Shown: one piece after another, positions 56,913-64,000 of the stretch
Position numbering within the stretch: the first letter of the stretch is position 1
Layout: each line of letters begins with the position of its first letter
Assembly: GCF_027213715.1 (NCBI RefSeq)
Contig: NZ_JAPWGM010000001.1
Coordinates: 186,001-250,000, forward strand
DNA length: 64,000 bases
Origin: Pedobacter punctiformis
GTDB taxonomy: Bacteria > Bacteroidota > Bacteroidia > Sphingobacteriales > Sphingobacteriaceae
Direction of reading: 5' to 3'
Position numbers and translations under genes: made by a program
The notes under the pieces: model-generated
Databases searched by the model: none
Told to the model about the DNA's origin: nothing
What the model saw: only the letters and a program-made list of their open reading frames with translations

Positions 56913-57917
56913 TTAAAGTTTCACGTAAGCCTCAAAGTTAGCCAAACAAGGGTATGCGCTACCTTCCAGCAAGGTAATTTTCACATATCTGATCGGTGCT
57001 GCCGGAGAAACTGCAAATTTCTGCTCATTAGTTGTTGTCGGATTAAAGTTCCGGTCATCACCCAACTGTGTAAAAGTAGTCCCATCAGTACTACCAGAAA
57101 TAGAGAATTTAGTAAAGCCTTGTTTAGCATCGGTGTGTGCATTTAAACCAACATAGCTAAGCAAGCTTGCTTTTTTCATATCTACAATAATCCAGTGCGG
57201 ATAAGGATGAAGTACATCATAATCTGCCTGCCAGAAAGATGGAACAGTTTCTGCCGTAGGACTTTTTGCCGAAATTACATCAACAACATGAGCCGCCAAA
57301 TTGGTTTCTTCACCCGGAAAATTAACTTCACTGGATGCAGTTGCTGTCCAGCCTGTTTTACCTAAAGCGACATCAGTAAGTGGTTTTCTTTCCTGTAAAC
57401 CGGTAACCGTAAATTCAGACAAGAAAGTAACCGTTCCGGTTTGGGTTGCAGCTTTATCTAAAGCAGTCAATCTTATATATCGTACATTTCTGGCCGGCGA
57501 TAAAGTAAATGATTGTTCAGTAAAAGTAGCCGGAACAAAAGTAAACTCTCCAAAACTTGTAAAGTTAGTGCCATCGTTACTTCCTTCTAATCTAAACTTT
57601 GTAAATCCTTTAGGATCGCCTTGTTTTGTAGTTAAACCTATTTTGGTAATCACGGTTTGACTTTTCATATCAATAAGCAACCAGTGTGGAAATGTTGCGG
57701 TTGCATTTGAGCTCCAGAAAGTATTGGTATAACCATCTAAAACGGCTGCAGCCAAATTGGTGCCCTCCTGGCTTGAAGCCGTAACAGTCCATCCTTTTCT
57801 ATCCAATACAGTTTCTTCTAAATTAGAAGTAAGTTCTGCACTTTTTTCCTTTTTACAGGCACTGATCGTTATGCTCGCAAAAAGCAATAACATCATATAT
57901 ATCTTAATATTTTTCAT
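56913..57917 (-). CDS. Lipoprotein with two discoidin (F5/8 type C) domains
   Basis: 334 residues. The lipobox ISAC puts the acylated cysteine at 21. Two repeats each of about 140 residues follow, from about 38 and 182: both begin with a W-containing TATASS or TVTASS pattern, an FWS/FWQ turn, an HWIIVDM or HWLLIDM strand and an IRYVKI/VRYIRL end. This is the jelly-roll fold that binds cell-surface carbohydrates. As the third gene of a SusC-SusD operon it is the likely surface glycan-binding lipoprotein, helping to capture oligosaccharide. Confidence 0.85.
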   Translation of the reverse strand: MKNIKIYMMLLLFASITISACKKEKSAELTSNLEETVLDRKGWTVTASSQEGTNLAAAVLDGYTNTFWSSNATATFPHWLLIDMKSQTVITKIGLTTKQGDPKGFTKFRLEGSNDGTNFTSFGEFTFVPATFTEQSFTLSPARNVRYIRLTALDKAATQTGTVTFLSEFTVTGLQERKPLTDVALGKTGWTATASSEVNFPGEETNLAAHVVDVISAKSPTAETVPSFWQADYDVLHPYPHWIIVDMKKASLLSYVGLNAHTDAKQGFTKFSISGSTDGTTFTQLGDDRNFNPTTTNEQKFAVSPAAPIRYVKITLLEGSAYPCLANFEAYVKL

Positions 57918-57927
57918 TGCTTAAGAA

Positions 57928-59430
57928 CTAAGGGTTTTGAGTAAGATTTTTATTGTTATCAATCTCGTATTGAGGTACATAGAAAATTACCCTTGCATCT
58001 GTAGGCAAAATGGTTTGAGTAATGTTCGTATTTGGCGTATTGTTTAGCGCATGTGTTCCAGGATAATTTCTGGTCATTGGTCTGTTATTTCTAAACAAAT
58101 CATAAGCACGCTGACCTTCGAAAGCAAATTCAAGGCGGCGTTCTTCCAGTACTACATCCAGAGCCGTTTTTCCTGCAGTTGCAATCCCTGCAACGGTTAA
58201 ACTTGGAATACCAGCACGTGTACGGATTATGTTAACATCATCTAAAGCCAGTTGTGTATTACCCAATTTAGCATTTGCCTCTGCTTTGTTAAGGTACATC
58301 TCTGCTAAACGTAAATAAACAGGCGAACTTAAATTGGCAATTCCTTCCTGTAAATTGTATTTAGTTACATAATACATCGGCACATTTGGAGAGATTTTAG
58401 TGTTTACCTGCAGTACTCCATTAATTTTATAGGGTGCAATAAAGCTATGTCTCAAATCTGCAGGGTTCTTATCCAATTCTGTAATATATTGTTGCGAGGC
58501 ATAAATTTCACCATAACCTGTATTTCCTTGTGCGCCTGGTGTAGATAAAGCACCAGGTGTACCGCTATAATACATAGAGCCAATTGCCCCAAAATCCTGG
58601 TCTTCCGTTTTAGTATAACGAATTGCAAATATGGTTTCCGAGTTTGCTTCTGGTGTTTTAGTAAAATAACTCGAATAATCTGCTCCCTGAAGTAGCTTGT
58701 AGCGACCAGAGTTGATTACCATATCGGCATATTTGATGGCATTAACATTATCACCCATATTCAAATAAATTCTGGATAATAAAGCATAAGCCACTTCTTT
58801 TGAAGCAAAAATATCCGACTTGGCTACAGACATTAAATCTGCTGCTTTTAATAAATCAGAAATTGCCGCATCATAAACTTCTTTAACCGTGTTTCTGGCT
58901 GGGGAAACTGGATTATCACCCTCTTTTAAAATTGGCACTCCGGGATTTGCTCCATTACCCTGCGTGTAAGGTCTTCCAAAAACACGTACAAGGTTAAACT
59001 CCATCATTCCTTTCAGAAATAAATTCTCTCCTTTTAACTGTTTTAAATCTGCAGTTGCATTATCCGGAATTGCAGCAATAATTTTATTTGCGGCTACAAT
59101 TACATAATAAGCTTGTTTCCAAAAGTTAGTACCGTGTGTACCCGTAGGAATGTGCGTATAACGATAGCATCGCGATAAATCATCAGAAGATGGCTGGCCC
59201 TGAGCGATATTATCCCCCTGATATTCGGTTAAGAAATGGGCGCTTCTAACATAAGTTGCATTTCTAAGTACAGCATAGGTGCCAATAGTGGCAGTTTCAA
59301 TATCGCCAGGATTTGTTAAAGCAGACTCATCATCAATTGCAGTTGATGGTTTAACTTCTTTTTTACAAGCACTTATACTACAAATCAATGCCAGTGCTAT
59401 TGTATATAATTTTATTTGAATCTTTTTCAT
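57928..59430 (-). CDS. SusD/RagB family outer-membrane lipoprotein
   Basis: 500 residues, full length. The lipobox ISAC gives C22. The TPR-like helical scaffold of the family is visible in YVIVAANKIIAAIP and later repeats, with VAYALLSRIYLNMGDNVNAIKYADMVI the most characteristic. The C-terminal segment VVLEERRLEFAFEGQRAYDLFRNN is a family signature. SusD caps the SusC channel and delivers oligosaccharide. It follows susC by 12 bp and precedes the discoidin lipoprotein by 10 bp. Confidence 0.93.
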   Translation of the reverse strand: MKKIQIKLYTIALALICSISACKKEVKPSTAIDDESALTNPGDIETATIGTYAVLRNATYVRSAHFLTEYQGDNIAQGQPSSDDLSRCYRYTHIPTGTHGTNFWKQAYYVIVAANKIIAAIPDNATADLKQLKGENLFLKGMMEFNLVRVFGRPYTQGNGANPGVPILKEGDNPVSPARNTVKEVYDAAISDLLKAADLMSVAKSDIFASKEVAYALLSRIYLNMGDNVNAIKYADMVINSGRYKLLQGADYSSYFTKTPEANSETIFAIRYTKTEDQDFGAIGSMYYSGTPGALSTPGAQGNTGYGEIYASQQYITELDKNPADLRHSFIAPYKINGVLQVNTKISPNVPMYYVTKYNLQEGIANLSSPVYLRLAEMYLNKAEANAKLGNTQLALDDVNIIRTRAGIPSLTVAGIATAGKTALDVVLEERRLEFAFEGQRAYDLFRNNRPMTRNYPGTHALNNTPNTNITQTILPTDARVIFYVPQYEIDNNKNLTQNP

Positions 59431-59442
59431 TTTTTTCCTCTC

Positions 59443-62400
59443 CTATAAACCAATGTTTACACCAAACAATACTTTTTTACTAAGTGGATACCTGAAACTA
59501 GACACTCCTGAGCTCAAATCTACTTCAGGGTCTATGCCCGAAAACTTAGTTCCTGTCCAAAGGTTATCTCCACTTACGAAAACTCTGGCACTGCTAATTT
59601 TAATCTTGCTCAACCAGCTATTTGGAATTTGATACCCTAAAGTGATGTTACGTAAACGAATGTAACTTCCATCTTCAAGGTATCTGGTCGATTGCTGATT
59701 AGAATCGTGATTACCGCCCAATACAGGTTTTGGATGGGTAGCTACATCCCCGATTTTCTCCCATCTGTTCCACCCTGATTTTAACACCATGGCATTGTAA
59801 CTTTCATACAAACCGTCATTGTCAAAATAAGCACGGCTGTTGTTGTACACTTCGTTTCCATAAACAAAGTTGAAAAATGCACTTAAAGAAATACCTTTAT
59901 AAGAAAAAGTATTCGTAAAACCACCTGTAAATTTAGGTGAAGTTGATGTACCTGTATATTGACGTGAAGCTTGAGCGTAACTATTGGTTACTGCAATATG
60001 TTGTACGCCATCTGCATCGGTAATTACTTTTTCCCAAAGCGGGTCGCCATTGTTCGGGTCTACACCTGCCCAAATTGGCATTTTCCAATCAAAAATATCG
60101 CGACCAATAGCACTTGGCTGTGATCTGGTACCATCTATAGCATCTTTACCATTTGTTAAACTTATAATGGTATTTCTATTAAAAGCCATATTTAAGTTAG
60201 TTTCCCACTTAAATTCTCCTGTAAAGTTTTTAGTAGTCAGATTAAATTCTAATCCTCTGTTTTTTAAAGACCCAACATTATCGAAATAACCTTTATAACC
60301 CTCAGTAGAAGGAAGCGGCACAAAGAATAACAAGGCATTTGAACGCTTATCATATAAATCCACACTTAAATCTATACGATTCCAAAAACCAATATCTAAA
60401 CCGATATTTGCAGTTTTCTGTTTTTCCCAGGTTAAATTAGGATTCCCTCTTTGAGACGGACTTGCTCCTGGAAGACCTCCGTAGCTGGAACCCGTATCAA
60501 TAGAATACAAACCTAAAGATGGATAATCACCGATTTCAGCATTACCCGTTGTACCGTAACTTGCTCTTAGCTTTAAGAAACTGATCGGCTTAACACTTTT
60601 CAAAAACTGTTCATTGCTTAAAATCCATGAGGCCCCCATTTGATAAAAATCACCTCCACTTTTATTTATACCAAAGCGTGATGAATTTTCATGTACAAAA
60701 GAGGCAACTGCAAAATATTTACCTGCATAATTATAATCTACCTGGCTTAAATATTTACTAAAGTTATATTCATTTGTTCCGCCAGATGGATTGCCAATAA
60801 TATCAGTAGCTGTTGACATAACCGGGCGACCAGCAGGTAAATTTTTACCATTTAAATTGGCTTCATCATAATACGATTTTTCCGCTTCACCTACTGCTAA
60901 AACAGTGAAGTGATGTTCGCCAAAGCTATTTTCGTATTTTAATCTGTTTGAGCTTAACAACCTGTTTTTATAAGTTGTAGAATTATATAAAGCACCGTTT
61001 GTTGCACCACCTTCTTTTGTTCTTTTATCGTAGTAGTCTACAGAAAAGGTATTGTAAAAAGTTGTTCTGTTATAACTTGAAAAGGTTAAGTTTTTAACAA
61101 TGTTATAATCCAGATTTACATCTGCACTTAGATTCAGGCTTCTTGCATAAGAAAGATTATATTGTGTAGAGTGAATAAAGTTTTCTACATCACGACCTAA
61201 CCAGGTTGGCATAATTCGTGGATCAACTGGTGTACCATCAGCATTATATGCGGGATCGAAAGGTAAATTTAAATATCCGTCACCCAATGTATTACTGTTC
61301 GCATAGTTATCTCTGGTAAAAACGCCGTTTAACAATAAGCTTAATTTAAGTTTTTTAGTTAGCTGACTGCTTAAATTAGCACGCAGATTATAGGCATTCT
61401 TATCATTGTTAATTACTGTACCCTGCTCTCTGTAGAAATTCCCCGCTACATAATACCTGGTTTTCTCAGTACCACCAGAAGCTGAAATAGTATAGTTTTG
61501 AGTCATACCATCACGTGTAGCCAAATCCCACCAATTGGTATCATTATTTAATACCGAAGGGCTAGGATTTGAAAACGTTTTTTGATAATCATACAACTGC
61601 TGGCTGTTCATTAATTTGAATTTCCCTGTAGAAGGTGAGTTAAAACCAACTACTGAATTGAATTCGATTTTTGATTCACCAGCTTTACCTGTTTTCGTGG
61701 TTACAATAATAACCCCACTACCCGCTCGAGAACCATATAATCCGGTTGCTGCAGCATCTTTTAAAATGGTTATGGTTTCTACGTCATTTGGGCTATAAGT
61801 TGCCCCTTCACTACCGTAAGCACCAAGAATATTTCCGTCTACAACCAAAAGTGGTGCAGTACCACCGTTTATACTGCTAATACCACGGATATTGATTTTT
61901 GGTGCTGCGGTTGGATCTCCCGAACCTGATGAAACCACTACGCCTGGTGCTTTACCCTGAATCATTGAAATTACATCGTTAGAAGCAACCCCTTTTAATT
62001 TCTCAGCTGAGATGACCGAAACTGAACTCGATAATTCGCCCTGCTTTTTGGAAGAATAACCCACCACTACAACATCAGACAAGGTGTTGTTTTCTTCTTC
62101 AAGCTTAATATTTAAAGTAGTTTGATTTTGAACGGGTACTTCTATTGTTTTATAACCAATAGACTTAATGACCAAAATACCGTCAGCAGGTACCGTAATT
62201 ACGAAATTACCATTACCATCCGATGAGGTACCAATGGCTGGGTTTGATTTTAAAGATATTGACGCACCCGGAAGAGGACCCGATGCATCTGTAATTTTCC
62301 CTTTAACAGTAATATCGGCAAAATGATTAGCTGATACCGTTAGTGGTTGTTTTAAAACCGCCGGATTCGCGGTTATAATTGTTTTGGATAGAACTTCAAT

Positions 62401-62472
62401 TGCAACTGCCTGGCTTTTACTGAGCCACAACAATACAATCCCGCCTAATAATAGTAAAGATTTAATCTTCAT
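59443..62472 (-). CDS. SusC/RagA family TonB-dependent outer-membrane transporter
   Basis: 1009 residues. A signal peptide (1-24) is followed by a carboxypeptidase-regulatory-like domain (about 50-135, VKGKITDASGPLPGASISLKSN). The plug carries GVASNDVISMIQGKAPGVVVSSG and AAATGLYGSRAGSGVIIVTT (about 236-260), then a 22-stranded barrel. It imports oligosaccharide using TonB energy, capped by SusD. There is no extra N-terminal sigma-regulator (STN) domain, so transcription is probably not controlled by an ECF sigma/anti-sigma pair. Two CAAACGTTTG operators lie upstream. Confidence 0.93.
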   Translation of the reverse strand: MKIKSLLLLGGIVLLWLSKSQAVAIEVLSKTIITANPAVLKQPLTVSANHFADITVKGKITDASGPLPGASISLKSNPAIGTSSDGNGNFVITVPADGILVIKSIGYKTIEVPVQNQTTLNIKLEEENNTLSDVVVVGYSSKKQGELSSSVSVISAEKLKGVASNDVISMIQGKAPGVVVSSGSGDPTAAPKINIRGISSINGGTAPLLVVDGNILGAYGSEGATYSPNDVETITILKDAAATGLYGSRAGSGVIIVTTKTGKAGESKIEFNSVVGFNSPSTGKFKLMNSQQLYDYQKTFSNPSPSVLNNDTNWWDLATRDGMTQNYTISASGGTEKTRYYVAGNFYREQGTVINNDKNAYNLRANLSSQLTKKLKLSLLLNGVFTRDNYANSNTLGDGYLNLPFDPAYNADGTPVDPRIMPTWLGRDVENFIHSTQYNLSYARSLNLSADVNLDYNIVKNLTFSSYNRTTFYNTFSVDYYDKRTKEGGATNGALYNSTTYKNRLLSSNRLKYENSFGEHHFTVLAVGEAEKSYYDEANLNGKNLPAGRPVMSTATDIIGNPSGGTNEYNFSKYLSQVDYNYAGKYFAVASFVHENSSRFGINKSGGDFYQMGASWILSNEQFLKSVKPISFLKLRASYGTTGNAEIGDYPSLGLYSIDTGSSYGGLPGASPSQRGNPNLTWEKQKTANIGLDIGFWNRIDLSVDLYDKRSNALLFFVPLPSTEGYKGYFDNVGSLKNRGLEFNLTTKNFTGEFKWETNLNMAFNRNTIISLTNGKDAIDGTRSQPSAIGRDIFDWKMPIWAGVDPNNGDPLWEKVITDADGVQHIAVTNSYAQASRQYTGTSTSPKFTGGFTNTFSYKGISLSAFFNFVYGNEVYNNSRAYFDNDGLYESYNAMVLKSGWNRWEKIGDVATHPKPVLGGNHDSNQQSTRYLEDGSYIRLRNITLGYQIPNSWLSKIKISSARVFVSGDNLWTGTKFSGIDPEVDLSSGVSSFRYPLSKKVLFGVNIGL

Positions 62473-62734
62473 TTTCTTGTAATTTAGTTAGTTGTTGATG
62501 TGATCTGACTTTGTTGTTTGTAAATAATTTCACTTCATTTTTTTGGTTAGCTTTGGATGATTTTTAGTGTCTACAATTTGGTTAAAACCCATAATTCAAG
62601 CCCTTATCAAATATATTATTAGTCGTCAAGGTATTGTATTGATTGCTTAATAATTAATTTAACCGGAGCGCACTAACATTAAATTGAAACCTAATTTATG
62701 TGATTGAAAACATTAAAAACTAGCAAACTCTACG

Positions 62735-62744
62735 CAAACGTTTG
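62735..62744. promoter_or_regulatory. Candidate LacI-family operator 1 of susC
   Basis: Perfect CAAACGTTTG, preceded by CG and followed by AT, 263 bp upstream of susC. Confidence 0.55.
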
Positions 62745-62940
62745 ATTATTTAAGGTATTAAGCAACGATCTTAAGCGTATTTGGAGTATTTTCTTAAAAA
62801 AGATCTTATTTTTTGATGGAAAGCAGATTTAAAAAGTATTTTTAAATAGAATTATATCGCCATTCCGCAGCGCAGCTACATTTAAGCACATTATATTTAG
62901 TAGTATTAAGAATACAAACTAAAAGTGAATCAATTTTCAA

Positions 62941-62950
62941 CAAACGTTTG
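62941..62950. promoter_or_regulatory. Candidate LacI-family operator 2 of susC
   Basis: A second perfect CAAACGTTTG, followed by CG, 206 bp from the first. A pair at this distance could allow DNA looping by a tetrameric or paired LacI-type repressor. Confidence 0.55.
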
Positions 62951-63130
62951 CGTTAAAATTACTAAAACAGCTTAACAGGTTAATTAAATAACTGAATTAT
63001 AGATAAATACAATAATATAGATTTTATTTTTTGAAAAATTAGCGTGTATAAAGCCTATATGAATTTGTGGAGTATCTGTAGATTTTATTAGTTAAAATCA
63101 ATAAATAACAGAACTTTAATTGTAAAAAGA

Positions 63131-63157
63131 AAAACCCCGGCATTTTGCCGGGGTTTT
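63131..63157. terminator. Strong bidirectional terminator in the susC upstream region
   Basis: AAAACCCCGGC (63131-63141) pairs perfectly with GCCGGGGTTTT (63147-63157), with T-rich DNA on the minus strand beyond it. No coding gene ends nearby, so it may end a short untranslated RNA. Confidence 0.75.
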
Positions 63158-63314
63158 CTAACTCTTAGCCAATGTCTGCATATCGCAAAATCAGTACGTT
63201 AGCATAATTATTAACCTACTGGATATAAATGGGTGGATACACTATTTTTCAATTCTAATGCACTGCATTGTTATTGTCGTTTACAGGGCTACAATATCAA
63301 AGGATAAATAAAAT

Positions 63315-63350
63315 ACAAAAGCCAACTCAAAATTTTGAGTTGGCTTTTGT
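63315..63350. terminator. Terminator after the second susD gene
   Basis: A perfect 36-bp palindrome: ACAAAAGCCAACTCAAAA is followed at once by its reverse complement, with T-rich flanks. It is 16 bp past the stop of the truncated susD-like gene on the minus strand. Confidence 0.85.
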
Positions 63351-63366
63351 AAGTATTAATTATGGA

Positions 63367-64000
63367 CTAGTATCCTTTTGCAGTCTGAGCACTTTTTAAA
63401 TTTATATTACGGTCTAAAGCTACCTGAGGGTAAGGCATAAATAAAAATTTTGCTTGCCATAATCTACCCTGAACCGGATTATTGGTAATATCATTTATAG
63501 GTTTCATTACATTTTGTGCAATATTCCATCTTCTAATGTCAGAAAACCTTTGTCCTTCTCCAGCTAATTCAATACGTCTTTCGTTTTGAATGAGATCTCT
63601 TAATTTAACTTTATCATTATAAATAGATGGCGAAACTGCTGGCATTCCTGATCTATCTCTAATGTCGTTTAGTGCGGCAAATATCGTAGCATCCGGACCA
63701 GATATTTCGTTCTTAGCTTCTGCATAGGCTAATAGAATTTCAGCATATCTTATTATAGGGAAATCCTGAGCACCATCCCAATCATTTTCTGTATAAGCCG
63801 GATCTATTAACTTTTTGAAGTTATAACCAGTTGCACTGTTGTTGTTACCGCCCTTACCCCAGGCAAATTTATAATTTGGACTAAATCTATTCCAGGTTAC
63901 ACCCGGAAATAAGATACTTGCATACAATCGTGTATCTCTATTTTTAAATTCATTTAAATAACTTGAATTTGGCACTCCATTATTATAATTAGTTGCCCTG
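63367..64000 (-). CDS. SusD/RagB family lipoprotein, C-terminal fragment
   Basis: The frame is open to the right edge of the window, so only the C-terminal 210 residues or so are seen. ALNDIRDRSGMPAV, NERRIELAGEGQRFSDIRRWNIA and FLFMPYPQVALDRN are SusD/RagB signatures. The reading continues upstream of an internal GTG at 63975, so that is not the start. The N-terminal lipobox and the matching susC should be just outside the window. It forms part of a second, probably separate, SusC/SusD locus. Confidence 0.85.
   Translation of the reverse strand, partial: RATNYNNGVPNSSYLNEFKNRDTRLYASILFPGVTWNRFSPNYKFAWGKGGNNNSATGYNFKKLIDPAYTENDWDGAQDFPIIRYAEILLAYAEAKNEISGPDATIFAALNDIRDRSGMPAVSPSIYNDKVKLRDLIQNERRIELAGEGQRFSDIRRWNIAQNVMKPINDITNNPVQGRLWQAKFLFMPYPQVALDRNINLKSAQTAKGY

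Larger units (their letters stand above)
62473..63366. other. 894-bp gene-free region upstream of susC
   Basis: No credible protein-coding gene is present on either strand. It contains the two operators at 62735 and 62941, a possible -7 box TATATTTG on the minus strand (plus 62608-62615), and two strong terminators at 63131 and 63315. The DNA between the terminators (63158-63314) has no gene and could be an untranslated transcript on either strand. Confidence 0.6.

Noticed and set aside
1..64000. tRNA, rRNA, CRISPR, insertion sequence or prophage
   Set aside because: Reading the gaps and gene list showed no cloverleaf-like segment, no regular spaced repeats, and no transposase, integrase or phage structural gene.

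Overview
The window is chromosomal DNA from a member of the Bacteroidota, most likely Sphingobacteriaceae (Pedobacter or Mucilaginibacter type). The evidence is a SusC/SusD outer-membrane glycan-uptake locus, promoters of the TTTG-N19-TAnnTTTG type specific to this phylum, zinc-free forms of ribosomal proteins L36 and S14, few recognisable Shine-Dalgarno sites, and low-GC intergenic DNA with family-typical hairpin repeats. I found no tRNA, rRNA, CRISPR array, insertion sequence or prophage.

Layout. 1-4966 (+): the end of a beta-barrel porin, an acyl-CoA carboxylase carboxyltransferase subunit, an MFS transporter, a GNAT acetyltransferase and an M42 aminopeptidase. 5203-15859: a lipoprotein of unknown function (-), then on + an S9 peptidase, a CbpA/CbpM-like co-chaperone pair, a HerA-like ATPase, an overlapping nucleotidyltransferase/sugar-kinase-like pair and two membrane proteins. 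16113-26392: dnaK (-), a DUF1304 protein and an L,D-transpeptidase-like protein (+), a methyltransferase with a small partner (-), a GMC oxidoreductase with its gluconate-dehydrogenase-subunit-3-like partner (+), and a large secreted glycosidase-like protein (-).

26623-41641 (-) is a continuous 29-gene ribosomal block running rplC to rplQ (S10, spc and alpha operons with secY, map, infA, rpoA). Its usual upstream part, rpsL-rpsG-fusA-rpsJ, lies at 52063-55642 (-), separated from rplC by about 10.4 kb holding eleven unrelated genes: DUF1634/TauE, prephenate dehydrogenase, an unknown protein, dGTPase, SDR, a GH63-like glucosidase and four small hydrophilic or membrane-anchored proteins. rpsJ has its own terminator and rplC its own consensus promoter, so the split looks functionally settled.

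55898-64000: a DoxX protein (+), a small lipoprotein (-), then a polysaccharide-utilisation-type operon (-) of SusC, SusD and a two-domain discoidin lipoprotein, followed by an 894-bp gene-free stretch and the end of a second SusD.

The most suggestive regulatory signal is the palindrome CAAACGTTTG. It occurs once upstream of the glycosidase at 26392 and twice upstream of susC, and I saw it nowhere else. A LacI-family regulator encoded elsewhere could tie these loci into one sugar regulon. Other items worth attention are a dispersed hairpin repeat present twice, several degenerate repeats inside ribosomal operons, an RGG-rich tail on ribosomal protein S3 and a cysteine cluster in the GMC oxidoreductase.
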